DNA of 64,000 nucleotides from Pseudomonas alcaligenes (GCF_014490745.1 NZ_LZEU01000001.1:3809501-3873500); one strand, 5' to 3'. Counted from the first letter of the stretch, positions 28,113-39,436 are shown. A program made the numbers and translations. Notes: a model not told the origin generated them from the sequence alone.

Positions 28113-28562
28113 ATGAGCACGGCCAAATCCTGCGAAGCGCTGCAGCTGGATAACCAGCTGTGCTTTGCCCTGTACTCCACCTCCCTGCTGCTGACCAAGG
28201 CCTACAAGCCTCTGCTGCAGTCCATTGGCCTGACCTATCCGCAGTACCTGGCCATGCTGGTGCTGTGGGAAGGCGACGGCATCACCGTCGGCGATATCAG
28301 CGCACGCCTGCTGACCGACCCCGGTTCGCTGACCCCGCTGCTCAAGCGCCTGGAAGGCGAAGGCCTGATCACCCGCACCCGCAGCAGCGCCGACGAGCGC
28401 GTGGTGGAGCTGCGCCTGACCGAACGGGGTCGCGCCCTGCAGGAACAGGCCGCGCACTTCCCCGCCTGCATCGCCGAGGCCGTCGGCCAGCCAGGCAGCG
28501 AGCTGCTGGCCCTCAAGGCCGAAGTAGTGGCCCTGCGCGAGAAGCTGCGCCAGGCCCTCTGA
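28113..28562 (+). CDS. ohrR: Organic-peroxide-sensing repressor OhrR (MarR family)
   Basis: 149-aa MarR-family winged-helix repressor. The sensing cysteine is at residue 17 in LDNQLCFALYS, and a second cysteine at 119 (FPACIAEA) fits the two-Cys OhrR class; Cys7 is extra. The DNA-binding part includes GDISARLLTDPGSLTPLLKRLEGEGLITR in pieces and the wing DERVVEL. Start chosen at MSTAKSCEAL, with CGGAG 6 nt upstream. It precedes ohr by 223 bp on the same strand, an arrangement typical of pseudomonads. Confidence 0.94.
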   Translation: MSTAKSCEALQLDNQLCFALYSTSLLLTKAYKPLLQSIGLTYPQYLAMLVLWEGDGITVGDISARLLTDPGSLTPLLKRLEGEGLITRTRSSADERVVELRLTERGRALQEQAAHFPACIAEAVGQPGSELLALKAEVVALREKLRQAL

Positions 28563-28650
28563 TCCCCCTGCGCTGGCCGATCATCCGGCCAGCCATCCCG
28601 CCACTCTTCCCTATTCCTCGCCCTGCAGCCCAGGCTGCGCCTGCTTATTC

Positions 28651-28753
28651 CTTTGCGCACAAATCATTAGAACGATAAATTCCAACAATTATCTTGCGCA
28701 CTAAATAAATCACGCCTAGAGTTCACCTCACGCACTTAGTTAGCGCGCAAGAT
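28651..28753. promoter_or_regulatory. Repeated OhrR-operator-like motifs in front of ohr
   Basis: ATCTTGCGCACTAAATAA (28691-28708) and, inverted, ATCTTGCGCGCTAACTAA (28736-28753) agree at 16 of 18 positions. A third partial copy, CTTTGCGCACAAATCATT, lies at 28651-28668. The last copy ends 32 bp before the ohr start codon. Repetition is seen directly; OhrR binding is inferred from the neighbouring regulator. Confidence 0.6.
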
Positions 28754-28785
28754 TTTAGACAGCAAACCAAACTGGAGATACCACC

Positions 28786-29214
28786 ATGCAAACCATCAAA
28801 GCGCTCTACACCGCCACTGCAACCGCCACCGGTGGCCGCGACGGCCGTGCCGTCTCCTCCGACGGCTTCCTCGACGTCAAGCTGACCACCCCGCGCGAAC
28901 TGGGTGGCCAGGGCGGCGAAGCGACCAACCCGGAGCAGCTGTTCGCCGCCGGCTACTCGGCCTGCTTCATCGGTGCCCTGAAGTTCGTCGCCAGCCAGAA
29001 GAAACAGGCCTTCCCGGCCGACGCCTCGATCACCGGCAAGGTCGGCATCGGCCAGATCCCCGGCGGCTTCGGCCTGGAAGTGGAGCTGAACATCAGCCTG
29101 CCGGGCCTGGAACAGGACGTGGCGCAAGCCCTGGTCGACGCCGCCCACCAGGTCTGCCCGTACTCTAACGCCACCCGCGGCAATATCGCGGTACGCCTGA
29201 ACGTCGCCGTCTAA
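28786..29214 (+). CDS. ohr: Organic hydroperoxide reductase Ohr
   Basis: 142-aa thiol peroxidase of the OsmC/Ohr family that reduces organic hydroperoxides using lipoylated proteins. Both catalytic cysteines are present: Cys60 ([10 protein letters not shown]) and Cys124 ([13 protein letters not shown]). The N-terminal [16 protein letters not shown] is characteristic, with the conserved arginine at 18. A strong terminator hairpin follows. Confidence 0.97.
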   Translation: MQTIKALYTATATATGGRDGRAVSSDGFLDVKLTTPRELGGQGGEATNPEQLFAAGYSACFIGALKFVASQKKQAFPADASITGKVGIGQIPGGFGLEVELNISLPGLEQDVAQALVDAAHQVCPYSNATRGNIAVRLNVAV

Positions 29215-29239
29215 GCACACCGTTCGCACCGCAAAAAGC

Positions 29240-29276
29240 AAAAGCCCCGACTCGCCATAGGCGGGTCGGGGCTTTT
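29240..29276. terminator. Bidirectional terminator between ohr and a converging gene
   Basis: A 17-bp stem with one mismatch (AAAAGCCCCGACTCGCC pairing with GGCGGGTCGGGGCTTTT) and a short loop, with A and T runs at the two ends. It lies 25 bp after ohr and 18 bp from the stop of the convergent gene, so it can serve both. Confidence 0.85.
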
Positions 29277-29293
29277 CTGTAGGGGTTAGGGGC

Positions 29294-29611
29294 TCAGAAG
29301 CGCAGGTCGGACAGGCGCCACACGTCGAAGGCCGGCGTCTCGTAGGGGTGGGTATTCTTCATGGCCTTGACCACGTCGTGGATCAGCTCGTCGGCCACCA
29401 CCAGCTCGACCTTCCACTCCGCCACTTCCTCGATCCGCCCGAGCTGGCCGAGGAACGGCTCGCTGCCGTTGAGCGGGCGGTACTGCCCGGTGCCCAGGGT
29501 CTGCCAGCAGCAGCTGTCATAGTTACCGATGCGTCCTGCTCCGGCGGCGAACATCGCCGTCTTGACCACATCCAGGTGGCTTTCCGGCACATAGAAACAC
29601 AACTTGTACAT
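29294..29611 (-). CDS. YqfO/NIF3-type PII-like domain protein
   Basis: 105-aa single-domain protein matching the extra PII/CutA-like domain of NIF3-family YqfO proteins (COG3323). It begins MYKLCFYVPESHLDVVK and contains GRIGNYDSCCWQTLGTGQYRPL and the HPYETPAFDVWRL ending. Function is unknown; such domains may bind metals or nucleotides. Start chosen at MYKLCF because GGAG lies 8 nt upstream. It converges on ohr. Confidence 0.88.
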   Translation of the reverse strand: MYKLCFYVPESHLDVVKTAMFAAGAGRIGNYDSCCWQTLGTGQYRPLNGSEPFLGQLGRIEEVAEWKVELVVADELIHDVVKAMKNTHPYETPAFDVWRLSDLRF

Positions 29612-29791
29612 CGAGTTCTCCACGGTGCATCGACGAATACGGGAGCCTGGGGCTCACCCTGCCAAAACCATAATGGCATTTTGCCACATCAGTGCCGAGA
29701 GGCACAGTTCGCAACTCTGCATTGGAGTCCTGGAGAAAGAGATAGTCCATTTCCTGACTAGAGCAGTTAGCCATAAGCCGAGGCGGACTAA

Positions 29792-29931
29792 GAACCTGCT
29801 TACGATCTTCTGGATTAGCGCCAGACAAGGCAAAAGTGCCGAAAAAGCGCAGTTTACGCAGTGTAAATGAGCATTTTGAGGCCACTTTTAACGCCGTATG
29901 GCCGACAGCAAGGAGGTCGTAAGCAGGTTCT
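29792..29931. repeat. MITE-like 140-bp element with terminal inverted repeats
   Basis: Left end AGAACCTGCTTACGATCTT and right end GAGGTCGTAAGCAGGTTCT are inverted repeats with about two mismatches over 19 bp. The interior is non-coding, AT-richer than its surroundings, and contains the run GCCGAAAAAGCGCAGTTTACG. No transposase is encoded. The last two bases lie inside the stop codon of the CDGSH gene. It occupies most of the 318-bp gap between the PII-like gene and the CDGSH gene. Confidence 0.7.
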
Positions 29932-30199
29932 AGGAACCTTGGGTGAAGCGCCGCCACCGCGCCTTGAGCCCATTGGCTGGCGGGTTGTGGCTACCGTCAC
30001 AGTAGGGCAGGCGCTGCGACTGGCCACAGCGGCACAGCAGCAGATGCTGTTCGCGCACCACCTGCAGTTGCAGGCCGTGGGTACAGGCAGGAGAACAATC
30101 GGGAAGCGCGGGAGAACGCCCGCAGCGGCACAGCAGCAAGGTTTCGCCCGGCTGCACCCGGCGTACCTCAGGAAGGATGACCTCAGGGCCGTCGCTCAC
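29930..30199 (-). CDS. Twin CDGSH iron-sulfur domain protein
   Basis: 89 aa. The second CDGSH motif is canonical (CRCGQSQRLPYCDGSH; three Cys and one His bind a [2Fe-2S] cluster). The first (CRCGRSPALPDCSPAC) has lost D-G-S-H, with a cysteine where the histidine ligand would be. GTG start supported by GAGGGG 7 nt upstream. The TAG stop is formed at the edge of the adjacent inverted-repeat element. Probable redox or cluster-carrier role. Confidence 0.88.
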   Translation of the reverse strand: MSDGPEVILPEVRRVQPGETLLLCRCGRSPALPDCSPACTHGLQLQVVREQHLLLCRCGQSQRLPYCDGSHNPPANGLKARWRRFTQGS

Positions 30200-30217
30200 C
30201 GACAGCCCCTCGATCCG

Positions 30218-30241
30218 CCCTCCCCCGCAGGCGGGAGAGGG
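30218..30241 (-). terminator. Hairpin after purL
   Basis: CCCTCCCCCGC pairing with GCGGGAGAGGG (one mismatch) lies 14 bp beyond the purL stop and just before the CDGSH gene. There is no T run. The core resembles the hairpins at 2331 and in the 16759 element. Confidence 0.4.
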
Positions 30242-30254
30242 TTGTGCGTGGGGA

Positions 30255-33200
30255 TCAGTCGACCCACACGCGGGCGTTGCGGAACATGCGCAGCCAGCCG
30301 CCGTCTTCCTGCCACTCGTCCGGGCGCCAGGAGTTCTGCACGGCGCGGAATACCCGCTCCGGGTGCGGCATCATGATGGTCACGCGGCCGTCGCGGCTGC
30401 ACAGACCGGTGATGCCACGCGGCGAACCGTTGGGGTTGGCCGGGTAGGTTTCGGTGACCTTGCCGTGGTTGTCGACGAAGCGCAGCGCCACGGAGCCGGA
30501 CAGATCCGCCTCGAGCAGGGCCTCCTCGCTTTCAAACTCGGCATGGCCTTCGCCGTGGGCGATGGCGATCGGCATGCGCGAACCGGCCATGCCACGCAGG
30601 AAGATCGACGCCGACTCCTGCACCTGCACCATGGCCACGCGTGCCTCGAACTGCTCCGAGCGGTTGCGCACGAAGTGCGGCCAGAACTCGGTGCCGGGAA
30701 TCAGCTCGTGCAGGTTGCTCATCATCTGGCAGCCGTTGCACACGCCGAGGGCAAAGCTGTCCTTGCGCTCGAAGAAGGCCTGGAAACCATCGCGGGCACG
30801 GGCGTTGAACAGGATCGACTTGGCCCAGCCTTCACCGGCGCCGAGCACGTCGCCGTAGGAGAAGCCGCCGCAGGCCACCAGGCCCTTGAACTCTTCCAGG
30901 CTGACGCGGCCGCTGAGGATGTCGCTCATGTGCACGTCGATCGCGCTGAAACCGGCGCGGTCGAAGGCCGCGGCCATCTCCACCTGACCGTTGACGCCCT
31001 GCTCGCGCAGCACGGCGATGCGCGGACGCACGCCTTTCTTGATGTAGGGCGCGGCGATGTCCTGGTTGACGTCATAGGACAGCTTGATCGACAGACCCGG
31101 GTTGTCCTCGTCGAGGATGTTGTCGAACTCCTGCTCGGCGCAGCTGACGTTGTCGCGCAGGCGCTGGATCTGGTAGCTGGTCTCGGCCCACTGGCGCTGC
31201 AGCAGACGGCGCTGGCCACCGAACACCGCTTCACCGTTGAAGCTAATGGCCACGTCGCTGCCGTTGACCGGCTGGCCGATCACCGCCACGCAGTCGTCGA
31301 GGCCGGCGGCGCTGAACTGCGCCAGCACTTCCGGAGTGGCGTCCTGGTGTACCTGGATCACCGCGCCGAGCTCTTCGTTGAACAGCACGGCAGCCAGGTC
31401 ATCCTTGCCATCGGCCAGGGCGTCGAGGAACAGGTTGAGGCCGCAGTGGCCGGCGAAGGCCATTTCCAGGGCGGTGGTCAGCAGGCCACCGTCGGAGCGG
31501 TCGTGGTAGGCCAGGATATGGCCGTCGGCATTCAGGCCCTGGATCACGGCGAAGAAGGCCTTGAGGTCTTCAGCGTCGTCGACGTCCGGCACGCTCTGGC
31601 CGATCTGCGCGTAGGTCTGCGCCAGGATCGAGCCGCCCATGCGGTTCTGCCCGCGACCGAGGTCGATCAGGATCAGGTCGGTCTCGCCCTTGTCCAGGCG
31701 CAGCTGCGGAGTCAGCGACTTGCGCACATCCTGCACCGGAGCGAAGCCGGAGATCACCAGCGACAGCGGCGAGGTCACGCTCTTGTCGACGCCCTCGTCC
31801 TGCCAGCGGGTCTTCATGGACATCGAGTCCTTGCCCACCGGAATGGTGATGCCGAGCGCCGGGCACAGCTCCATGCCGACCGCTTTGACCGTGTCGTACA
31901 GGCGCGCGTCTTCGCCCGGGTGGCCGGCAGCGGCCATCCAGTTGGCCGACAGCTTGATATCGGACAGCTTGTCGATGCGCGCGGCGGCCAGGTTGGTGAT
32001 GGTCTCGCCGACCGCCATGCGGCCCGAAGCCGGGGCGTCGAGCAGGGCCAGCGGGGTGCGCTCGCCCATGGCCATGGCTTCACCGGTGTAGACGTCGAAG
32101 CTGGTGGCGGTGACGGCGCAGTCGGCCACCGGTACCTGCCACGGGCCGACCATCTGGTCGCGGGCAACCAGGCCGGTGATGGTGCGGTCGCCGATGGTGA
32201 TCAGGAAGCTCTTGCTGGCCACGGCCGGGTGGCGCAGCACGCGGCTCACCGCTTCGTCGATGTCGACGCGGGCGGCGGCGAAGTCATCGCCCTGCTCTGC
32301 TTCGCGAGCCACGCTGCGGTGCATGCGTGGCGGCTTGCCGAGCAGTACTTCCAGCGGCATGTCCACCGGCTTGTTGCCGAAGTGGCTGTCGGAGACGGTC
32401 AGATGCGGCTCGGCGATGGCCTCGCCGACCACCGCGAACGGGCAGCGCTCGCGCTCGCAGATGGCCTTGAAGCGCTCGAAGTCGGCGGCGTCGACCGACA
32501 TCACGTAACGTTCCTGCGATTCGTTGCACCAGATTTCGTGCGGGGCCATGCCCGGCTCGTCGTTGGGTACGGCGCGCAGTTCGAAGCGACCGCCACGGCC
32601 GCCGTCATTGATCAGTTCCGGCAGGGCGTTGGAGATACCGCCGGCGCCGACGTCGTGGATGAACTTGATCGGGTTGGCATCGCCCAGCTGCCAGCAGCGG
32701 TCGATGACTTCCTGGCAACGACGCTCCATTTCCGGGTTGTCGCGCTGCACCGAGGCGAAGTCCAGGTCGGCCGAGCTGGCGCCGGTGGCCATGGAGGACG
32801 CGGCGCCGCCGCCCAGGCCGATCAGCATGGCCGGGCCGCCGAGCACGATCAGCTTGGCGCCGACCGAGATCTCGCCCTTCTGCACATGGTCTTCACGGAT
32901 GTTGCCGAGGCCGCCGGCGAGCATGATCGGCTTGTGGTAGCCGCGCACTTCCTCGCCACGCGGGCTCTGCACCGCCTGCTCGAAGGTACGGAAGTAGCCG
33001 TTCAGCGCCGGGCGGCCGAATTCGTTGTTGAACGCGGCGCCGCCCAGCGGGCCCTCGATCATGATGTCCAGCGCGGTGACGATGCGCTCGGGCTTGCCGT
33101 AGGGCTTCTCCCACGGCTGCTCGAAACCGGGGATGTTCAGGTTGGACACGCTGAAACCGGTCAGGCCGGCCTTCGGCTTGGCGCCGCGACCGGTGGCGCC

Positions 33201-34151
33201 TTCGTCGCGGATCTCGCCGCCGGAGCCGGTGGAGGCGCCGGGGAACGGGGCGATGGCGGTCGGGTGGTTGTGCGTTTCCACCTTCATCAGGATGTGCACC
33301 GGCTCCTGAGTGGCGCCGTATTCGCGGGTTTCCGGATTGGGGAAGAAGCGCCCGGCCTCATGGCCGACGATCACCGAGGCGTTGTCCTTGTAGGCGGACA
33401 GCACGCCATCGCTGTGCATCTGGTAGGTGTTCTTGATCATGCCGAACAGCGACTTGTCCTGGCTCTCGCCGTCGATGTCCCAGCTGGCATTGAAGATCTT
33501 GTGGCGGCAGTGCTCGGAGTTGGCCTGGGCGAACATCATCAGTTCAACGTCGTGCGGGTTGCGGCCCAGCTCGGTGAAGTTCTTCACCAGGTAGTCGATC
33601 TCGTCGTCGGCCAGGGCCAGGCCCAGCTGCACGTTGGCCTGCACCAGGGCGGCGCGGCCGCCGCCGAGGATGTCCACCGCGGTCAGCGGCTTGGGCTCGG
33701 CGTGGTTGAACAGGCCGGCAGCCTCTTCCAGGGCACCCAGCACCAGCTGGGTCATGCGGTCGTGCAGCACGGCAGCCACGGCCTGGGCCTCGGCTGCGTT
33801 CAGCTCGCCGCTGACGTAGTAGGCGATGCCGCGCTCCAGGCGCTCGATCTTGGCCAGGCCGCAGTTGCGGGCGATGTCGCTGGCCTTGCTCGACCAGGGC
33901 GAAATGGTGCCGAAACGCGGGATGGTCAGGAACAGCTTGCCGCTGGGTTCCTGCACCGGAACGCTCGGGCCGTACTTCAGCAGACGGGCCAGAACTTGCT
34001 CTTCGGCGGCGGTCAGCACACCGGTCACTTCGGCAAAGTGCGCGAACTCGGCGTACAGCCCGGTCACGGCGGGAACCTTGGCGGTCAGTTGCGAAAGCAG
34101 TTTGCCGTGACGGAAGGCGGAAAGAGCGGGCGCGCCGCGCAGGATCAACAT
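30255..34151 (-). CDS. purL: Phosphoribosylformylglycinamidine synthase PurL
   Basis: Fourth step of de novo purine synthesis: converts FGAR to FGAM with ATP and glutamine. 1298 aa, the large single-chain form. From N to C it has the PurS-like linker domain, two AIR-synthase-type halves (GIDSQDKS-like [37 protein letters not shown]) and a C-terminal class-I glutaminase with [18 protein letters not shown] (nucleophile Cys) and MPHPERVFR. Start at [14 protein letters not shown]; 72 upstream codons to a distant start were rejected. Divergent from mltF. Confidence 0.98.
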   Translation of the reverse strand: MLILRGAPALSAFRHGKLLSQLTAKVPAVTGLYAEFAHFAEVTGVLTAAEEQVLARLLKYGPSVPVQEPSGKLFLTIPRFGTISPWSSKASDIARNCGLAKIERLERGIAYYVSGELNAAEAQAVAAVLHDRMTQLVLGALEEAAGLFNHAEPKPLTAVDILGGGRAALVQANVQLGLALADDEIDYLVKNFTELGRNPHDVELMMFAQANSEHCRHKIFNASWDIDGESQDKSLFGMIKNTYQMHSDGVLSAYKDNASVIVGHEAGRFFPNPETREYGATQEPVHILMKVETHNHPTAIAPFPGASTGSGGEIRDEGATGRGAKPKAGLTGFSVSNLNIPGFEQPWEKPYGKPERIVTALDIMIEGPLGGAAFNNEFGRPALNGYFRTFEQAVQSPRGEEVRGYHKPIMLAGGLGNIREDHVQKGEISVGAKLIVLGGPAMLIGLGGGAASSMATGASSADLDFASVQRDNPEMERRCQEVIDRCWQLGDANPIKFIHDVGAGGISNALPELINDGGRGGRFELRAVPNDEPGMAPHEIWCNESQERYVMSVDAADFERFKAICERERCPFAVVGEAIAEPHLTVSDSHFGNKPVDMPLEVLLGKPPRMHRSVAREAEQGDDFAAARVDIDEAVSRVLRHPAVASKSFLITIGDRTITGLVARDQMVGPWQVPVADCAVTATSFDVYTGEAMAMGERTPLALLDAPASGRMAVGETITNLAAARIDKLSDIKLSANWMAAAGHPGEDARLYDTVKAVGMELCPALGITIPVGKDSMSMKTRWQDEGVDKSVTSPLSLVISGFAPVQDVRKSLTPQLRLDKGETDLILIDLGRGQNRMGGSILAQTYAQIGQSVPDVDDAEDLKAFFAVIQGLNADGHILAYHDRSDGGLLTTALEMAFAGHCGLNLFLDALADGKDDLAAVLFNEELGAVIQVHQDATPEVLAQFSAAGLDDCVAVIGQPVNGSDVAISFNGEAVFGGQRRLLQRQWAETSYQIQRLRDNVSCAEQEFDNILDEDNPGLSIKLSYDVNQDIAAPYIKKGVRPRIAVLREQGVNGQVEMAAAFDRAGFSAIDVHMSDILSGRVSLEEFKGLVACGGFSYGDVLGAGEGWAKSILFNARARDGFQAFFERKDSFALGVCNGCQMMSNLHELIPGTEFWPHFVRNRSEQFEARVAMVQVQESASIFLRGMAGSRMPIAIAHGEGHAEFESEEALLEADLSGSVALRFVDNHGKVTETYPANPNGSPRGITGLCSRDGRVTIMMPHPERVFRAVQNSWRPDEWQEDGGWLRMFRNARVWVD

Positions 34152-34192
34152 CGTGAACAGCCTCTGGGAAGGGGTGTGCTTTGAGGCCGTGC

Positions 34193-34198
34193 ATTCTA
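34193..34198 (-). promoter_or_regulatory. Candidate -10 of purL
   Basis: TAGAAT on the minus strand, 42 bp upstream of the purL start codon. The matching -35 region is weak. Confidence 0.3.
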
Positions 34199-34228
34199 GC
34201 CTAAAGCGCCGCCGGGCGGCACCCGTAA

Positions 34229-35788
<1,560 letters not shown>

Positions 35789-35798
35789 GCGCCCCCGG

Positions 35799-36278
35799 TC
35801 AGCCCTGGCGGCGCGCCTTGAAGAAGGCGCTGAGCATCTCGCTGCATTCCTGGGCCAGCACGCCGCCCTCGATCAGCACCCGGTGGTTGAGGAAACTCTG
35901 CTCGAAGAACTGCCCGCGGCTGATCGCCACCCCGGCCTTGGGCTCGGTGGTGCCGTAGACCACCCGAGCGATGCGCGAATGCACGATCAGCCCGGCGCAC
36001 ATGCTGCACGGCTCCAGGGTGACATACAGGGTGCTGCCCGGCAGGCGGTAGTTCTGCACAGCCGCGGCGGCAGCGCGGATCGCCACCATCTCGGCATGGG
36101 CACTGGGGTCGCTGGTGGAGATCGGGCAGTTGAAGCCGCGGCCGATCACCACCCCGCCCTGCACCAGCAGCGCGCCTACCGGTACCTCTCCCCTTTGCGC
36201 CCCCTCGGCAGCCAAAGCCAGCGCCTCGCGCATGAGGCGCTCGTCCTGGCTGCGGTCGATGATCTGCGGCTGGCGCAT
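35799..36278 (-). CDS. tadA: tRNA-specific adenosine deaminase TadA
   Basis: Deaminates adenosine 34 to inosine in tRNA-Arg(ACG); essential in E. coli. 159 aa with the zinc deaminase motifs HAEMVAIRAA (catalytic His-Glu) and PCSMCAGLIVHSRI (two cysteines). Start MRQPQIIDRSQ; a longer frame overlaps the upstream gene. Its ATG overlaps the stop of the multicopper oxidase gene by one base (TGATG). Confidence 0.96.
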   Translation of the reverse strand: MRQPQIIDRSQDERLMREALALAAEGAQRGEVPVGALLVQGGVVIGRGFNCPISTSDPSAHAEMVAIRAAAAAVQNYRLPGSTLYVTLEPCSMCAGLIVHSRIARVVYGTTEPKAGVAISRGQFFEQSFLNHRVLIEGGVLAQECSEMLSAFFKARRQG

Positions 36279-37648
36279 CAGGCCACCTCGATGGCGGCCA
36301 TCAGGCCGGTTTCCATGTGGTCGATCACATGGCAGTGGAACATCCATATCCCGGGATTATCGGCAACGAAGGCGATACGCGCCGTCTCGTTCTTGCCCAG
36401 CAGGTAGGTGTCGGTGAAGTACGGCACGATGTCCCGGCGATCCGAATCCAGCACCTTGAACGCCATGCCGTGCAGGTGCACCGGGTGCTGGTACTGGGCC
36501 ATGTTGCGCAGCACGAAGATGTAGTGGCCGCCCTGCTTCAGCTTGGCGATGGGGCGGTCGGCACAGGTCTTGTCGTTGATGTCCCAGGCCTGGCCGTTGA
36601 TCTGCCAGTAGCGGTACTTGGCGCCCTGGGCGACGTTGTCGACCAGGGTCGCGGCCCACTCGAAGTTGAAGCGCAGAGTCTCGGCGCGGCCCAGATCCGG
36701 CTCCGCCACCGGGTTGGCCGGCAGCGCTGGCGGCCACTCAGCGGCCGGTTCCGGGCTGGCCACGCTTTTCAGGGTGGCCAGGCGCAGCGGGCCGTTGCGC
36801 AGCGACAGCTCGGTGCCGCTAGCCGGCACCCGCAACGCCAGATCCAGGCGCATGCCCGGGCCCAGCCAGTAATCCTTGCCCAGCGGCCGCGGCTGCACCG
36901 GATGGCCGTCGAGGGCATAGATGCGCGCCTCACCACCGGACAGGTTGAGGCAGTAGGTCACCGTGCTGTCGACGTTGATCAGGCGCAGGCGCACCACCTG
37001 CCCGGCCGGCAGTTCGAGGGTAGGAGCCGGCACGCCGTTGATGGTCGACAGGCGCCCGCGAGTGCCTTCGCGCGCCGCCTCACGCGGCACGCTGAAGGCG
37101 CTGAAAGCACCCTCCGCATCCACATGCCAGGTTTTCAGGCATAGCGTGCGCTCGTGGGCGAAGCCAGTCGGCTCGCGCTCCTCGATGATCAGCGGGCCGA
37201 CCAGGCCGCGGCCGAGCTGCTCGGCGCTGGACAGGTGCGGGTGGTACCAGTAGCTGCCGGCATCCGGAGTGAGGAAGTCGTAGTCGAAGTACTCGCCCGG
37301 CAGCACCGGCAACTGCGAGACATAGGGCACGCCGTCCATCTCCAGCGGCAGGCGAATGCCGTGCCAGTGGATGGTGGTCGGCTCGGCGAGCTGGTTGACG
37401 AAGCGCACGCGCAGGCGCTCGCCCTGCCGGCAGCGCAGCTCCACGCCCGGTGCCTGGCCACCGTAGCCCCAGGCCGGAGTGACATGCCCGGGCACCAGCT
37501 CCAGGTCGAAGGGCGCGGCGATCAGCTGGTAGTCATGGCTCGCCGCGTTCTCCGGGCGCCCCAGCCAGTAACGCACGCCACCAGCGCCGAGGCCGACCAC
37601 ACCCAGCCCGACCAGGCCGGCCAATACTTGTCTGCGGGTAAATGCCAT
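36278..37648 (-). CDS. Multicopper oxidase (Tat-exported)
   Basis: 456-aa periplasmic laccase/CueO-like oxidase. Twin-arginine signal FTRRQVLAGLVGLG at the N-terminus. All copper-binding blocks are visible: TTIHWHGIRLP, SYWYHPHLS, HPVHLHGMAF and WMFHCHVIDHMETGLM (type 1 Cys, His and Met). No methionine-rich insert typical of CueO is seen, so the substrate may be organic rather than Cu(I). ATG at 37648 preferred over a TTG two codons earlier. Coupled to tadA. Confidence 0.93.
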   Translation of the reverse strand: MAFTRRQVLAGLVGLGVVGLGAGGVRYWLGRPENAASHDYQLIAAPFDLELVPGHVTPAWGYGGQAPGVELRCRQGERLRVRFVNQLAEPTTIHWHGIRLPLEMDGVPYVSQLPVLPGEYFDYDFLTPDAGSYWYHPHLSSAEQLGRGLVGPLIIEEREPTGFAHERTLCLKTWHVDAEGAFSAFSVPREAAREGTRGRLSTINGVPAPTLELPAGQVVRLRLINVDSTVTYCLNLSGGEARIYALDGHPVQPRPLGKDYWLGPGMRLDLALRVPASGTELSLRNGPLRLATLKSVASPEPAAEWPPALPANPVAEPDLGRAETLRFNFEWAATLVDNVAQGAKYRYWQINGQAWDINDKTCADRPIAKLKQGGHYIFVLRNMAQYQHPVHLHGMAFKVLDSDRRDIVPYFTDTYLLGKNETARIAFVADNPGIWMFHCHVIDHMETGLMAAIEVA

Positions 37649-37770
37649 ATCCAACCCCGTTGCGCAGCCGCCGGAGAAGCCCGGCCCGCCAATTGCAATA
37701 TCTTCTCATTCCAGCACTGGCAAAGACGAGCCCGCCAGCGAGGCCGATTGCCGCATGCGCAGATGCGACA

Positions 37771-37790
37771 AGGGCAGCTCGCGCTGCCCC
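37771..37790 (-). terminator. Terminator-like hairpin after guaA
   Basis: GGGCAGC / GCTGCCC with a 4-nt loop, about 12 bp past the guaA stop on the minus strand. Followed only by a short T-containing stretch (TTGT). Confidence 0.45.
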
Positions 37791-37801
37791 TGTTGGCTAG
37801 A

Positions 37802-39379
37802 TCATTCCCACTCGATGGTGGCTGGCGGCTTGCTCGACACGTCGTAGGTGACGCGGGAGATACCGGAGATCTCGTTGATGATGCGGTTGGAGACCTTCTC
37901 CAGCAGCTCGTAGGGCAGGTGCGCCCAGCGTGCGGTCATGAAGTCGATGGTTTCCACGGCGCGCAGGGCCACGACCCAGGCGTAGCGACGGCCGTCGCCG
38001 ACCACGCCCACCGATTTCACCGGCTGGAACACCACGAAGGCCTGGCTGGTCTTGTGGTACCAGTCGAAGTTGCGCAGCTCCTCGATGAAGATGTGGTCGG
38101 CCAGACGCAGCAGGTCGGCATATTCCTTCTTCACTTCGCCGAGGATGCGCACGCCCAGGCCCGGGCCCGGGAACGGGTGGCGATAGACCATGTCGTAGGG
38201 CAGGCCCAGCTCCAGGCCGATCTTGCGCACTTCGTCCTTGAACAGCTCGCGCAGCGGCTCGACCAGGGAGAACTGCATGTCTTCCGGCAGGCCGCCGACG
38301 TTGTGGTGCGACTTGATCACATGGGCCTTGCCGGTCTTGGCGCCAGCCGACTCGATCACGTCCGGGTAGATGGTGCCCTGGGCGAGGAACTTCACGTCCT
38401 TGAGCTTGGTGGCTTCCTCATCAAACACCTCGATGAAGCTGCGACCGATGATCTTGCGCTTCTCTTCCGGGTCGCTGACACCGGCCAGGCGACCGAGGAA
38501 CAGCTCTTCGGCGTTGGCGCGGATCACCTTGACGCCCATGTTCTCGGCGAACATGGCCATCACCTGGTCACCTTCCTTGTGGCGCAGCAGGCCGTTGTCG
38601 ACGAACACGCAGGTCAGCTGGTCGCCGATGGCGCGGTGCAGCAGCGCGGCAACCACCGAGGAGTCGACGCCGCCGGACAGGCCCAGCAGCACCTTGGAAG
38701 TGCCGACCTGGGCACGCACGTTGGCGATGGCGTCTTCGACGATGTTGGCCGGAGTCCACAGGGCTTCGCAGCCGCAGATGTCGAGGATGAAGCGCGAGAG
38801 GATGCGCCCGCCCTGCTTGGTATGGGTCACTTCCGGGTGGAACTGCACGCCGTAGTAGCCGCGGCTGTCGTCAGCCATGGCGGCGATCGGGCAGCTCGGG
38901 GTGCTGGCGAGGATATGGAAGCCGGCCGGGATCTCGGTGACCTTGTCGCCGTGGCTCATCCACACGTCCAGACCGAGCACACCGTCGGTGTCCACATGGT
39001 CTTCGATGCCGTCGAGCAGGCGGGCCTTGCCGACCACGTCGACGCGGGCATAGCCGAACTCGCGCAGGTCGGAGCCTTCCACCTTGCCGCCAAGCTGCTC
39101 GGCCATGGTCTGCATGCCGTAGCAGATACCGAAGATCGGCACGTTCAGCTCGAACACCGCCTGCGGCGCGCGCGGGCTGCCCGCTTCATGCACCGACTCC
39201 GGGCCACCGGCGAGGATCACGCCGCGCGGGGCGAAGGCGCGGATCGCCTCGTTGTCCATGTCGAACGGGTGGATTTCGCAGTACACACCGATCTCGCGCA
39301 CACGGCGGGCGATCAGCTGGGTGTACTGGGAACCGAAGTCCAGAATCAGGATGCGGTGGGCGTGAATGTCGTGGGCCAT
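37802..39379 (-). CDS. guaA: GMP synthase (glutamine-hydrolysing) GuaA
   Basis: Amidates XMP to GMP. 525 aa, typical. N-terminal class-I glutaminase domain begins [20 protein letters not shown] and has the nucleophile in [16 protein letters not shown]. The ATP pyrophosphatase P-loop is [18 protein letters not shown], and the C-terminal dimerisation domain contains [15 protein letters not shown]. Start [11 protein letters not shown]; nine upstream codons rejected. Downstream of guaB by 77 bp holding a hairpin. Confidence 0.98.
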   Translation of the reverse strand: MAHDIHAHRILILDFGSQYTQLIARRVREIGVYCEIHPFDMDNEAIRAFAPRGVILAGGPESVHEAGSPRAPQAVFELNVPIFGICYGMQTMAEQLGGKVEGSDLREFGYARVDVVGKARLLDGIEDHVDTDGVLGLDVWMSHGDKVTEIPAGFHILASTPSCPIAAMADDSRGYYGVQFHPEVTHTKQGGRILSRFILDICGCEALWTPANIVEDAIANVRAQVGTSKVLLGLSGGVDSSVVAALLHRAIGDQLTCVFVDNGLLRHKEGDQVMAMFAENMGVKVIRANAEELFLGRLAGVSDPEEKRKIIGRSFIEVFDEEATKLKDVKFLAQGTIYPDVIESAGAKTGKAHVIKSHHNVGGLPEDMQFSLVEPLRELFKDEVRKIGLELGLPYDMVYRHPFPGPGLGVRILGEVKKEYADLLRLADHIFIEELRNFDWYHKTSQAFVVFQPVKSVGVVGDGRRYAWVVALRAVETIDFMTARWAHLPYELLEKVSNRIINEISGISRVTYDVSSKPPATIEWE

Positions 39380-39409
39380 GGCCGTCTCTCGTAGCGGAAT
39401 TCGCAAATG

Positions 39410-39436
39410 ACACGGGGCTGAATAGCAGCCCCGTGT
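39410..39436 (-). terminator. Intercistronic hairpin between guaB and guaA
   Basis: Perfect 11-bp stem ACACGGGGCTG / CAGCCCCGTGT with a 5-nt loop, 20 bp after the guaB stop. Only a short T run follows on the minus strand, so partial termination or mRNA processing is more likely than a full stop. Confidence 0.55.

Noticed and set aside
30177..34184. 1335-codon open frame opposite purL
   Set aside because: A GC-rich antisense shadow; it has repetitive Val/Ala/His/Gln/Leu-rich composition and no domain, while the other strand is unambiguous PurL.
37154..39394. 746-codon open frame opposite guaA
   Set aside because: Antisense shadow; composition and lack of motifs contrast with the intact GMP synthase on the minus strand.
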